Assembly (NCBI RefSeq): GCF_037023755.1 | Contig: NZ_CP146100.1 | Span: 2,606,501 to 2,670,500 of the forward strand | Source of the DNA: Saccharopolyspora sp. SCSIO 74807 | Lineage (GTDB): Bacteria; Actinomycetota; Actinomycetes; Mycobacteriales; Pseudonocardiaceae | Reading direction: 5' to 3' | DNA: 64,000 bases | In this document: piece after piece, positions 24,115 to 32,352 of the stretch | Numbering within the stretch: position 1 is the stretch's first letter | How the letters are laid out: every line of letters starts with the position of its first letter | Position numbers and translations under genes: made by a program | The notes under the pieces: generated by a model | Database searches by the model: none | Told to the model about the DNA's origin: nothing | What the model saw: only the letters and a program-made list of their open reading frames with translations

Positions 24115-24200
24115 GAAGTCGGCTCTGTCTGTTGTGCCGGGAAATCGGCTCTGTCTGTTGTGCCTGGAAGTCGGCTCTGTCTGTTGTGCCTGGAAGTCGG
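24115..24200. repeat. 26-bp tandem repeat, 3.3 copies
   Basis: Copies at 24115-24140, 24141-24166, 24167-24192 and a partial one at 24193-24200; unit begins GAAGTCGGCTCTGTCTGTTG. Copies differ at one to two positions. A diverged copy may precede it at ~24089-24114. Lies in the 298-bp noncoding gap between the convergent NUDIX and trpS genes; lower GC than the surroundings. No spacers, so not a CRISPR. Confidence 0.85.
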
Positions 24201-24340
24201 CGATGGCCGTCGAAAGCCTGTTCATGAGATCCAGACTGGCGCCGCCGATCAGCGCTTCGCCACCATCCGAGCCCCATTGCACTCGAACTGGTGAACGAAG
24301 CGGGCGGACCGATGCCGATGTCGGCCCGCCCGCTTTCGCG

Positions 24341-25306
24341 TCATCGCAGCCCGGCGACTCGCAACGCAGCATCGAGCCTGCTGCTGGCCCGTTCCGCGGC
24401 CTGCCGCGCGCCCTTCTCGCGGACCCGCTCGAGTTCGCCGGGGTCGTCGAGCAACTCTCGCGCGCGCTCGCGCACCGGCCGCAGTTCCTCGAGCACGGCC
24501 TCCGCCACCGCATCCTTGAGCTGCGCGTACGTCGTCGCCGTCCGAGCCGCGGCGTAAGGGCTGACGCCGGTGCAGACCGCCAAGATCTCGATCAGGTTCG
24601 CCAACCCCGGCCGCTGCTCCGGCTCGTACCGCACGTCGCGCAGGTCGTCGGTCTTCGCCCGGTTGATCTTGCGCTGCACCACGTCCGGCTCGTCCAGCAC
24701 GAACACGACACCGTTCTGCTGCTGCGCCGACTTGGCCATCTTGCGGCCGGGATCCGCAAGATCCCGCACGCCGGCAGCCGCCCGGGGCACCGCGGCCGCG
24801 GGCACCGTGAACACCTCCCCGTAGGAGGCGTTGAACCGGCGGGCCAGCGTCCTCGCCAGCTCGACGTGCTGGTTCTGGTCGTTGCCCACCGGTACCTCGG
24901 AAGCGCCCTGCAGCAGGATGTCCGCGGCCATCAGCACCGGGTAGGTCAGCAGCCCGAGCCGTGCGGAGTCCTGCTCGGCCGCCTTCTCCTTGAACTGGAT
25001 CATCCGTGCGGCCTCGCCGTAGCCGCAGGTGCACTCCAGCACCCAGTTCAGCGCTCCCAGCTCGCCGACCAGGTCGGACTGCACGAACACCGACCCCGGA
25101 TCGATCCCGGCGGCCAGCAGCACCGCGAGGTTCTCGCGGGTGAGCGCGCGCAGCCGTTCCGGCCGGTACGGCAGCGTCATGGCGTGCAGGTCGGAGACGA
25201 AGTAGAGGTCGTCCGGCTCGCTTTCGGCGGCCCACCGGCGGATCGCGCCGAGGTGGTTGCCCAAGTGGATGTGGCCGGACGGGGTGATGCCGGACAAGCG
25301 GGTCAC
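24341..25306 (-). CDS. trpS: Tryptophanyl-tRNA synthetase, attenuator-controlled
   Basis: 321 aa from GTG 25306 with SD GGGAGA four bases upstream. Class I synthetase: PSGHIHLGNHLG is the HIGH region, and GRKMAKS replaces KMSKS. ECTCGYGEAARMIQFKEK and VGNDQNQHVELAR are TrpRS motifs. The 5' leader (25307-25440) contains Trp codons and mutually exclusive hairpins, so expression should rise when charged tRNA-Trp falls. In Streptomyces coelicolor an auxiliary, indolmycin-resistant TrpRS is known to be controlled this way. Whether this genome has a second trpS cannot be seen here. Confidence 0.93.
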   Translation of the reverse strand: MTRLSGITPSGHIHLGNHLGAIRRWAAESEPDDLYFVSDLHAMTLPYRPERLRALTRENLAVLLAAGIDPGSVFVQSDLVGELGALNWVLECTCGYGEAARMIQFKEKAAEQDSARLGLLTYPVLMAADILLQGASEVPVGNDQNQHVELARTLARRFNASYGEVFTVPAAAVPRAAAGVRDLADPGRKMAKSAQQQNGVVFVLDEPDVVQRKINRAKTDDLRDVRYEPEQRPGLANLIEILAVCTGVSPYAAARTATTYAQLKDAVAEAVLEELRPVRERARELLDDPGELERVREKGARQAAERASSRLDAALRVAGLR

Positions 25307-25354
25307 GATCTCTCCCGATGGTCGGGGCCGCCACCCGGGTCCGCCGCACCGCGC

Positions 25355-25427
25355 CGGTCGCCTGGTGGCGACCGATGCGCGTGCTGACTTCAGTGCACGA
25401 CGAGCCGGGGCCGCCCTTCGGCGGCCC
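25355..25427 (-). promoter_or_regulatory. Candidate ribosome-mediated attenuator of trpS
   Basis: On the minus strand hairpin 1:2 is GGGCCGCC-GAAG-GGCGGCCC (25427-25408) and hairpin 3:4 is CGGTCGCC-ACCA-GGCGACCG (25374-25355), both perfect 8-bp stems. The 3' arm of the first (GGCGGCC) can instead pair with the 5' arm of the second (GGTCGCC; 7 bp, one G-U), giving the 2:3 antiterminator. Two TGG codons (25431-25426) abut segment 1. Confidence 0.65.
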
Positions 25428-25440
25428 ACCAGTTGCCCAC
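25390..25440 (-). CDS. Putative Trp leader peptide of trpS
   Basis: From GTG 25440: a 16-residue peptide, (M)GNWWAAEGRPRLVVH, ending TGA at 25390. An ATG at 25497 in the same frame would give 35 residues. Neither start has a clear ribosome-binding site, the main weakness. Adjacent Trp-Trp codons right before hairpin 1:2 are what an attenuator leader needs. Confidence 0.45.
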   Translation of the reverse strand: MGNWWAAEGRPRLVVH

Positions 25441-25596
25441 GCGTGCGCAGGCAGCGCAAACCCGAGCGTCTGCATGGCCTGCTTCTGCATGGCGCATGCA
25501 TACGCGGATGCGGCCGGTACGCGACATTTCGTGCACGTGCGGCACGTTACCAGAAAGGTATCGGCAACGGCCGTCGGGAAGGACTATCGTGGAATC

Positions 25597-25920
25597 ATGT
25601 TCGTCGTATTGCTGAACTACACCGCTCCGCAAGCCGACATCGACGGCGCTTTGGTGGATCACTACGAGTGGGTTTCACGGCATTACGAGGCCGGAGACTT
25701 CATCGCCACCGGGCACCGGACCCCCGAACCCGGTATGCCGCTGACCGGCGGTGTGCTCATCGCACGTGCGATGTCCCGCGGCAGGCTGGAGGCCATACTC
25801 GCCACGGACCCCTTCGAGCTGCGCAAACTCGCCAGGCACGAGGTGATCGAGTTCCAGTCCTACCGGACCGTGCCGGAGATGGCGAAGTTCGCCGACCAGT
25901 TCGCTCCGGCGGCCGAATAA
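25597..25920 (+). CDS. YciI-like (YCII domain) protein
   Basis: 107 aa from ATG 25597. Starts MFVVLLNYTAPQADIDGALVDHYEWV and continues GDFIATGHRTPEPG, the dimeric alpha/beta ferredoxin-like YCII fold with a conserved His and Asp. Such proteins have unclear roles, some in dehydrochlorination-type or regulatory functions. Divergent from trpS and its leader, convergent with the Lys-rich gene at 25965. Confidence 0.8.
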   Translation: MFVVLLNYTAPQADIDGALVDHYEWVSRHYEAGDFIATGHRTPEPGMPLTGGVLIARAMSRGRLEAILATDPFELRKLARHEVIEFQSYRTVPEMAKFADQFAPAAE

Positions 25921-25964
25921 CGGATTTCGCAGGCAGCCACCGCGGTCCGCGCCGCGGCGGCGGG

Positions 25965-26138
25965 TCAATCTGACTTTTTCTTGTCCTTTGACTGTTTCTT
26001 TGCCTTTTTCTGGGCCTTCTTGACCTCGGCTGCCTTTGCATCCTTGAGTGCTTCTCGCAATACCACGATCGGGCACTGCTTGCACGGCGGTTGCGAATGG
26101 CAGCATTTCCGCTTGACCTTGATCGTTTTCTTGCCCAC
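25965..26138 (-). CDS. Small Lys-rich protein with CC-x5-C-x2-C motif
   Basis: 57 aa from GTG 26138 with SD GGGGAAAG about 9 bases upstream. N-terminal KKTIKVKRKCCHSQPPCKQCP has four Cys (C-C-x5-C-x2-C) that could bind metal; the C-terminal half is a Lys/Ala helix (KAAEVKKAQKKAKKQ) ending KDKKKSD, histone-tail-like. The A/T-rich Lys codons stand out in this GC-rich region. Likely nucleic-acid binding. Divergent from typA. The longer frame reaching 27032 is only antisense to typA. Confidence 0.65.
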   Translation of the reverse strand: MGKKTIKVKRKCCHSQPPCKQCPIVVLREALKDAKAAEVKKAQKKAKKQSKDKKKSD

Positions 26139-26493
26139 GTCTGGTCTTTCCCCTGCCTGTGACCACCCGGCAGCCGGATCGGACGGCGTCAGCGTAGGTG
26201 CCGCCGGTCGGCCGGTGCGAACTTGATGTCGGCCGGGGGACTGTTGCTCTCGACACCTGCCGCCCGTTCGCGTCGGCAGGTGCCCTACGCTGGGTGTGGC
26301 CGCTAGTCGACAGCGCGCCGGGCCTTGCACCAGCGCCGAGCGCCTTCGGCCGCGTTCCGCCGAGCGGAGCCGGCCGCCCCGGCCCGAGCCCGGTGACGTG
26401 CGCGTGCGCAGCGGCGGCACAGCAGCCGCGGCAACGAGGTCGACGCGGCTGCGACTGCCCGACCCAGATCCTTGCCGAATCAGGAGAGCTCGC
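26139..26493. other. Noncoding gap between Lys-rich gene and typA
   Basis: 355 bases separating two divergent genes. It should hold both promoters. I see no clear -10/-35 pair, riboswitch or repeat that I would defend; only the typA ribosome-binding site CAGGAGA (about 26481-26487) is clear. Confidence 0.5.
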
Positions 26494-28419
26494 GTGCCCG
26501 CCACCAGCGTCGCCGAACCGAACCAGCAGGTCCGCACCGATCTGCGCAACATCGCGATCGTCGCGCACGTCGACCACGGCAAGACCACCTTGGTGGACGC
26601 CATGCTGCGCCAGTCCGGTGCGTTCACCGAGCGCGCCGAGCTGGTCGACCGGGTGATGGACTCCAACGACCTGGAGCGCGAGAAGGGCATCACCATTCTC
26701 GCGAAGAACACGTCCCTGCGGCGCACGACCGAGGACGGCCCGGTCACGATCAACGTGGTCGACACCCCGGGGCACGCCGACTTCGGCGGTGAGGTCGAAC
26801 GCGGGCTGTCCATGGTCGACGGCGTGGTCCTGCTCGTCGACGCGAGCGAAGGCCCGCTGCCGCAGACCCGCTTCGTGCTGCGCAAGACGCTGGCGGCGAA
26901 GCTGCCGGTGATCCTGGTGGTGAACAAGGTCGACCGCCCGGACGCGCGCTGCTCCGAGGTCGTCGAGGAAGTCCACGACCTGCTGCTGGAACTGGCCTCC
27001 GAGCTCGACGACGGCGAGGGCGCCGTCGACATGGACGCGATCCTCGACCTGCCGGTGATCTACGCGTCGGCGCGCGCAGGCCGGGCGAGCCGCACCGCGC
27101 CGGTGGATGGTGAGCTGCCCGCCGACGAGAACCTCGACTCGCTGTTCGACACGCTGATGTCGCACGTGCCCGCGCCGATCGGCGACGTCGAAGCTCCGCT
27201 GCGGGCGCTGGTGACCAACCTCGACGCCTCCTCCTTCCTGGGGCGCATCGCGCTGTGCCGCATCCACGCGGGCACCTTGCGCAAGGGCGAAACGGTCGGC
27301 TGGTGCCGCGAGGACGGCACGGTGCAGAAGGTCCGGATCACCGAACTGCTGGTCACCCAGAACCTGGACCGGGTCCCGGCGACCGAGGCGTACGCGGGCG
27401 ACCTGGTGGCGATCGCAGGCATCCCGGACATCACCATCGGCGACACCCTCGCCGCTCCCGACGACCCGCAGCCGCTGCCGCGGATCACCGTGGACGACCC
27501 GGCCATCTCGATGACCTTCGGCGTGAACACGTCCCCGCTGACCGGCCGCAACGGCGGAACCAAGGTCACTGCGCGGCAGGTCAAGAGCCGGCTGGACGCG
27601 GAGCTGATCGGCAACGTCAGCATGAACGTGGTGCCGACCGAGCGCCCGGACACCTGGGAGGTGCAGGGCCGCGGCGAGCTCGCGCTGGCGGTGCTGGTGG
27701 AGAACATGCGCCGGGAGGGCTTCGAGCTCACCGTCGGCAAACCGCAGGTGGTCACCAAGACCATCGACGGCCAGCTGTGCGAGCCGTTCGAGCGGCTGAC
27801 CATCGACGCTCCCGAGGAGTACATGGGCGCGCTCACCCAGCTGCTGGCCGCGCGCAAGGGCCGGATGGAGACCGTGGACGGCCACGGCACCGGTCGGATC
27901 AAGCTGGACTACGTGATCCCGGCCCGCGGGCTGATCGGTTTCCGCACCGACTTCCTCACCGAGACCCGCGGCACCGGCATCGCGAACCACGTCTTCGAGG
28001 GCTACTTCCCGTGGGTGGGCGAGTTGCGCACGCGCAACAGCGGCTCGCTGGTCGCGGACCGCTCCGGGCCGGTGACCACCTACGCGATGCTGCAGCTCGC
28101 GGACCGCGGCACGTTCTTCGTGGAGCCGGGTGCCGAGGTGTACGAGGGCATGGTCGTGGGGGAGAACCCGCGCGCCGAGGACCTCGACATCAACGTCACC
28201 AAGGAGAAGAAGCTCACGAACATGCGCTCGGCCGCGGGTGAGGAGCTGGAGCGGCTGGCCCGCCCGCGCACGCTGGGCCTGGAAGAGGCGCTGGAGTTCT
28301 GCTCCGCCGACGAGTGCGTCGAGGTCGGTCCGTCGGCGGTCCGGGTCCGCAAGGTGGTGCTGGACGCCACCACCCGCGGCCGCGAGCGTTCGCGCGCGAA
28401 GGCGCGGGACCAGGGCTGA
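26494..28419 (+). CDS. typA: Translational GTPase TypA/BipA
   Basis: 641 aa from GTG 26494, SD CAGGAGA upstream. G1 AHVDHGKTTLVDAML, DREKGITILAKN-like G2 region, G3 DTPGHADFGGEVER, G4 NKVDRPDAR; then elongation-factor domains II, III and V and the BipA-specific C-terminal domain (RGLIGFRTDFLTETRGTG). Binds ribosomes and assists assembly or stress translation. Followed by the LpqW-like gene in the same orientation, the same order as typA-lpqW in mycobacteria. Confidence 0.96.
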   Translation: MPATSVAEPNQQVRTDLRNIAIVAHVDHGKTTLVDAMLRQSGAFTERAELVDRVMDSNDLEREKGITILAKNTSLRRTTEDGPVTINVVDTPGHADFGGEVERGLSMVDGVVLLVDASEGPLPQTRFVLRKTLAAKLPVILVVNKVDRPDARCSEVVEEVHDLLLELASELDDGEGAVDMDAILDLPVIYASARAGRASRTAPVDGELPADENLDSLFDTLMSHVPAPIGDVEAPLRALVTNLDASSFLGRIALCRIHAGTLRKGETVGWCREDGTVQKVRITELLVTQNLDRVPATEAYAGDLVAIAGIPDITIGDTLAAPDDPQPLPRITVDDPAISMTFGVNTSPLTGRNGGTKVTARQVKSRLDAELIGNVSMNVVPTERPDTWEVQGRGELALAVLVENMRREGFELTVGKPQVVTKTIDGQLCEPFERLTIDAPEEYMGALTQLLAARKGRMETVDGHGTGRIKLDYVIPARGLIGFRTDFLTETRGTGIANHVFEGYFPWVGELRTRNSGSLVADRSGPVTTYAMLQLADRGTFFVEPGAEVYEGMVVGENPRAEDLDINVTKEKKLTNMRSAAGEELERLARPRTLGLEEALEFCSADECVEVGPSAVRVRKVVLDATTRGRERSRAKARDQG

Positions 28420-28585
28420 GCCGCGGGGAATCCCGGCTGCGAGGCTGAACGGACGCCCAGCGGTCCCACCCCGGTGTCGAATGAGGTGCGGACGCGCGGA
28501 ACCATGAGTCTTTCCGCGCGTCCCCCGATGGGGCGCATCGCGCCGCCCGCGAGACGGCCTGGGGAACGAGGGGAGGTTCGGCAGC

Positions 28586-30316
28586 GTGCACCAGGGTCGA
28601 CGGCCGCGCACCGTGATCTGTCTGCTGGTTGCGATCGGGAGCATGGTGGCGGCTTGCACCAACGCACCACCGCCGCCGCTGGTCGAACCGCCCGCGCCGG
28701 GTCCGCCGCCTGCGCGGCAGCCGATGCCGACGGAGGTGGTCGTCGGGGTGGATTCGCTCGAGGGCGGCTTCAACCCGCACGCGCTGGCCGACCTGTCGCC
28801 GACCAGTTCGGCGTTGTCCAGCCTGATGCTGCCGTCGGTGTTCCGGCCGGCCGCGGACGGCAGCAGGCGGCTGGACAGCACGCTGATGGAGTCGGCCGAG
28901 GTCGTTCCGGGCGCGGACAAGTTCACGGTGCGCTACCGCATCCGCAAGGAAGCCGCCTGGTCCGACGGTGCGCCGATCGCCGCTGAGGACTTCTTGTACC
29001 TGTGGGAGCAGTTGCGCTCGCAGCCCGGGGTGTCCGACCCGGCCGGTTACCAGTTGATCGACGATGTCGCCTCGCGCGACGGCGGCAAGACCGTGGACGT
29101 GAGCTTCGAGCGCCCGTACCCGGGCTGGCAGAGCCTGTTCACGAACCTGCTGCCCGCGCATCTGCTGCGGGACGCGCCGCGCGGCTGGGCGACCGCGCTG
29201 GACAGCGGTTACCCCGCCTCCGGTGGTCCGTTCGCGATCAAGCAGGTGGACAAGCAGCGCGGTGAGATCATCCTGGAGCGCAACGACCGCTTCTGGGGCC
29301 CGCCCGCGGTTTCCGACCGGATCGTGCTGCGCGCCAGCGATCAGGCCGCTCAGGTCGCCGCGCTGCGCAGCGGGGACAGTCACTTGGCGGTGTTCGGCGC
29401 GGATGCGGCGACGATGGCCTCGCTGCGTGAAATGGGTTCGTCGGTGCAGGTCAGCACGGTTCCCCGGCCGGCGACGATGCAGGTGCTGCTGCGGCCGACG
29501 AGCGCGCAGCTGGCGGATGAGCGCGTGCGGAACGGGGTGCTCGCGGGCCTGGACCGGCAGGCGCTGATCGATGTGGGCACCGGCGGGGGTCCTGGTGACC
29601 AGTTGCCGGCGCACGCGCAGGTGCTGGCCCCGTCGGAACCGGGCTACAAGCCGACCGAGCCGCCGGGCGCGTTCGCCGACCGCCCGGATCCGGAGCGGCT
29701 GCAGCAGTCGTTGACCGATGCCGGGTACGAGCACGTCGCGGGCGCGTGGATGAAGGACGGCCGGCCGCTGAACCTGGTGATCGCCGCGCCGTTCGAGCAC
29801 GAGCAGTACATCAAGATCGCCGAGGCGGCGGCCGCGCAGCTGCGTGCGCAGGACGTGCAGGCGACCGTGGTCACCCCGACCGGCGATCAGCTGTTCGGCG
29901 AGATGCTGCCGAAGAACCCGCTGTCCGCGGAGCCGGGGGCGAGCCAGGTGGACATGGCGGTTGCTCCGCGTCCGGCCGATGGTGATCCGGCGGCGATGAT
30001 GGCCGCCTCCTACGGCTGCCCGGGCGTCGACTCGGACGAGCAGCCGTTCCCGTTCAACCCGACCGGGTTCTGCGATCCGTTGCTGCAGCCGACGATCGAG
30101 GCGGCGCTCAGCGGTGCGATGCCGTTCCCGGAGGCTTCGGCGAAGGTCGAGTCGGTGCTGTGGTCGCGGGCGGTGGCGTTGCCGCTGTACCAGCAGGCGC
30201 AGGTCCTGGTGTCCGGCCGGGAAGTGCGCGGGGTGCAGCAGGGCAACGGGCTGGCCGGGCCGTTCTCCACCGCCGCGCAGTGGCGGGGAACGCCCAGCGA
30301 GAACGACGGCTATTAA
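28586..30316 (+). CDS. LpqW-like lipoprotein, family 5 solute-binding fold
   Basis: 576 aa from GTG 28586. Signal plus lipobox VAACT at residue ~25, Pro-rich linker, then SBP_bac_5 domain: VGVDSLEGGFNPHALADLS, TVRYRIRKEAAWSDGAPIAAEDF, ASGGPFAIKQVD. Family members bind oligopeptides, but mycobacterial LpqW, which sits right after typA, acts in phosphatidylinositol mannoside/lipoarabinomannan synthesis. The synteny (typA, this gene, mshB) favours the LpqW-like role over a transporter; no permease or ATPase genes are adjacent. Confidence 0.85.
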   Translation: MHQGRRPRTVICLLVAIGSMVAACTNAPPPPLVEPPAPGPPPARQPMPTEVVVGVDSLEGGFNPHALADLSPTSSALSSLMLPSVFRPAADGSRRLDSTLMESAEVVPGADKFTVRYRIRKEAAWSDGAPIAAEDFLYLWEQLRSQPGVSDPAGYQLIDDVASRDGGKTVDVSFERPYPGWQSLFTNLLPAHLLRDAPRGWATALDSGYPASGGPFAIKQVDKQRGEIILERNDRFWGPPAVSDRIVLRASDQAAQVAALRSGDSHLAVFGADAATMASLREMGSSVQVSTVPRPATMQVLLRPTSAQLADERVRNGVLAGLDRQALIDVGTGGGPGDQLPAHAQVLAPSEPGYKPTEPPGAFADRPDPERLQQSLTDAGYEHVAGAWMKDGRPLNLVIAAPFEHEQYIKIAEAAAAQLRAQDVQATVVTPTGDQLFGEMLPKNPLSAEPGASQVDMAVAPRPADGDPAAMMAASYGCPGVDSDEQPFPFNPTGFCDPLLQPTIEAALSGAMPFPEASAKVESVLWSRAVALPLYQQAQVLVSGREVRGVQQGNGLAGPFSTAAQWRGTPSENDGY

Positions 30317-30418
30317 TATCAAGTGATCTCGCCGCCTGATCGAATGAAGTTGATCGAAGGTGATTGACAATCGCCGGGCGGCGTTCGACCAGCGCGCCGG
30401 GCCGTTTAGGCTGGCGCC

Positions 30419-31330
30419 GTGACGCTGACGGCTCCACCCGGGTTGTTGCTGGTACACGCGCATCCGGACGACGAGACCCTCTGGACCGGCGGGACGATCG
30501 CTCGCTACGCGGCGCGCGGGGTGCAGGTCACCGTGGTGACTTGCACGCTCGGGGAAGAGGGCGAGGTCATTCCGGAGAGCTTGCGCGGGCTGGCCTCCGA
30601 TCGGGCGGACCAGCTCGGCGGCTACCGCGTCGGCGAGCTGCGGGCGGCCTGCGCGGCGCTGCGGGTGGCCGACCACCGGTTCCTCGGCGGGATAGGGCGT
30701 TGGCGGGACTCCGGGATGCTGTGGGAGGAACCGGGCCGGGCCGGCGCGCTGCCCGCTGCGCATCCGCGGGCGTTCGCGGCCGGTGATCGCGATGCGCAGG
30801 CCGGCTCGCTGGCCGAGATCCTCCGCGAAGTCCGGCCCCAAGTCGTGGCCACCTACGCCGCAGACGGCGGCTACGGGCACCCCGATCACGTCCGCGCGCA
30901 CGAGATCACCATGGCCGCTGCCGAGCAGGTCCCGGACGTGCTGCGGGTGTTCCACGCGGTGCCATCGCGCGGCCGCCTCGAGGCCGGGTTGAAGGCGTTG
31001 GCCGATGTCGAGGCGTTGCCGTTCGAGCGCCCATCGGTCGACGAACTTCCCAGCGTTGCGGACGAGTCGATCAGCACTGTGATCGACATCGAGGACCAGC
31101 TCGCTGCCAAGATCCGCGCGTTGCGCGCGCACCGCACGCAGGTCGAGCTGTGGCTGGACGAGTGGGACAACGGCGCGGGCGTGGGCGCCTACGCGCTGTC
31201 GAACGGGGTCGCGCAGCCGCTTTCCAGCACCGAGCACTACGTGCTGGCCACCGGTGATCCGCAGGGCAGCGAGCGGGACCTGTTCGGCGGGCTCGGCGTC
31301 AGCGGAGCGGAACCGGTGGAGTCGCGGTGA
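30419..31330 (+). CDS. mshB: GlcNAc-Ins deacetylase of mycothiol synthesis
   Basis: 303 aa from GTG 30419. Zinc site LLVHAHPDDETLWTGGT (residues ~10-26) and YGHPDHVRAHE (~157-167) of the LmbE/PIG-L deacetylases; the C-terminal YALSNGVAQPLSSTEHYVL is typical for MshB. Removes the acetyl group from GlcNAc-inositol in mycothiol synthesis, which marks the organism as an actinomycete. The following membrane gene starts within its last codons (GTGA overlap). Confidence 0.93.
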   Translation: MTLTAPPGLLLVHAHPDDETLWTGGTIARYAARGVQVTVVTCTLGEEGEVIPESLRGLASDRADQLGGYRVGELRAACAALRVADHRFLGGIGRWRDSGMLWEEPGRAGALPAAHPRAFAAGDRDAQAGSLAEILREVRPQVVATYAADGGYGHPDHVRAHEITMAAAEQVPDVLRVFHAVPSRGRLEAGLKALADVEALPFERPSVDELPSVADESISTVIDIEDQLAAKIRALRAHRTQVELWLDEWDNGAGVGAYALSNGVAQPLSSTEHYVLATGDPQGSERDLFGGLGVSGAEPVESR

Positions 31331-31695
31331 CCCTCTTCGACCGGGTGCTGTTCGGGTTCCTGCTGCTGGACACGGTGCTGCTGGCGCTGGTGGAGCTGTT
31401 CTACCTGCCGTCCTGGATCGGCGAGGTGCAGTTCCCGATCACCACGGCGGTGGCCGCGGTGACGACTCCGCTGCTGGTCGCGGCTTGCGGCCGGCTCGCA
31501 CCGCGCCGGAGCGTCGCGGGCGCGCCTCTGGTGCTGTGGTTCGCCACGATCTTCGTGTTCGGGCTGTTCGGGCCGGGCGGTGACGTGATGCTGCTCGGCG
31601 ATGACTGGCGGACGTTGCTGCTGGTCTTCTCGGGCACGCTGCCCTCGGCGCTGATGCTCGGCATCGTGCTCGGCAAGCAGGCCGCCGGGCGGTGA
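31327..31695 (+). CDS. Small membrane protein coupled to mshB (Rv1171-like)
   Basis: 122 aa with four hydrophobic segments and few charged residues. GTG 31327 overlaps the mshB stop by four bases. In mycobacteria a comparable membrane protein follows mshB (Rv1171), so position rather than sequence gives the link. No catalytic motif. Function unknown; translational coupling suggests a role related to mycothiol or its membrane environment. Confidence 0.75.
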   Translation: MTLFDRVLFGFLLLDTVLLALVELFYLPSWIGEVQFPITTAVAAVTTPLLVAACGRLAPRRSVAGAPLVLWFATIFVFGLFGPGGDVMLLGDDWRTLLLVFSGTLPSALMLGIVLGKQAAGR

Positions 31696-32031
31696 AGGTG
31701 GCCAGGTGGTGAAGGCCGCTGCGCGGGTGTGTCGAACAGCACTCGCGGGCATGCCACTGCGGTGAATCCGCGCGCTCGCGACGCGTCCGCGCGGTGCGGA
31801 GCCCCTGTTTTCACCAGCGACGACGGCCTGCCGCGAGGCGTGTGACGGGCCGCCGCACCCGCCTGCGGACGCGCGATCTTGCGACGTTTACCGCCTAGTA
31901 CTCCCCGTCGTATGGTCGAAAACGGTGCCCGCGCTGTGGGACCGCTTAGTCTCCCGAACCGGGCACGGGGGATACTGTCAGCAGCCGGGTGGGAACGTCT
32001 GGCCCGGATCGGAACAAGCAGGAGAGCAACC
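31696..32031. other. Noncoding region upstream of fdxC
   Basis: 336 bases. No gene that I can support. Near 31975 the sequence GATACT could be a -10 box for fdxC with a poor -35 about 19 bases before. SD AGGAGAG at ~32020-32026 serves fdxC. Confidence 0.4.
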
Positions 32032-32352
32032 GTGACCTACGTGATCGCCGAGCCCTGCGTCGACGTGCTCGACAAGGGCTGCATCGAAGAATGCCCGGTC
32101 GACTGCATCTACGAGGGCGGACGGATGCTCTACATCCACCCCGATGAGTGCGTCGACTGCGGTGCTTGCGAACCGGTTTGCCCGGTGGAGGCCATCTACT
32201 ACGAGGACGACGTGCCGGACGAGTGGGGTGCTTACACCAAGGCCAACGTCGACTTCTTCGACGAGCTCGGTTCGCCCGGCGGTGCCGCCAAGGTCGGCAA
32301 GATCAACAAGGACGTCGAGCCGGTCACCAGCCTGCCCCCGCAGGGAGAATGA
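32032..32352 (+). CDS. fdxC: Seven-iron ferredoxin
   Basis: 106 aa from GTG 32032 with SD AGGAGAG. Cys pattern: C8 ... C16-x3-C20 for the 3Fe-4S cluster region ([23 protein letters not shown]) and [16 protein letters not shown] for the 4Fe-4S cluster. Typical actinobacterial FdxC/FdxA electron carrier for P450s and oxidoreductases. Stop overlaps the dapC ATG (ATGA). The fdxC-dapC pairing is conserved in mycobacteria. Confidence 0.94.
   Translation: MTYVIAEPCVDVLDKGCIEECPVDCIYEGGRMLYIHPDECVDCGACEPVCPVEAIYYEDDVPDEWGAYTKANVDFFDELGSPGGAAKVGKINKDVEPVTSLPPQGE

Noticed and set aside
24115-24200. CRISPR-like array
   Set aside because: Repeat units are directly adjacent with no spacers, and no cas genes are present.
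25381-25388. GTGCTGAC near trpS as another arm-type site
   Set aside because: It is outside the element and part of the trpS leader; an isolated 8-mer match is expected by chance in 64 kb.
28441-28500. Possible fifth copy of the GAGTGAACGG palindrome (GCTGAACGGACG)
   Set aside because: Only one degenerate arm is visible and no matching inverted arm follows.
25675-31237. Long minus-strand frames opposite typA, LpqW-like and mshB genes
   Set aside because: They shadow well-supported plus-strand genes and contain no domain motifs; only the last 57 codons of one (25965-26138) look real.
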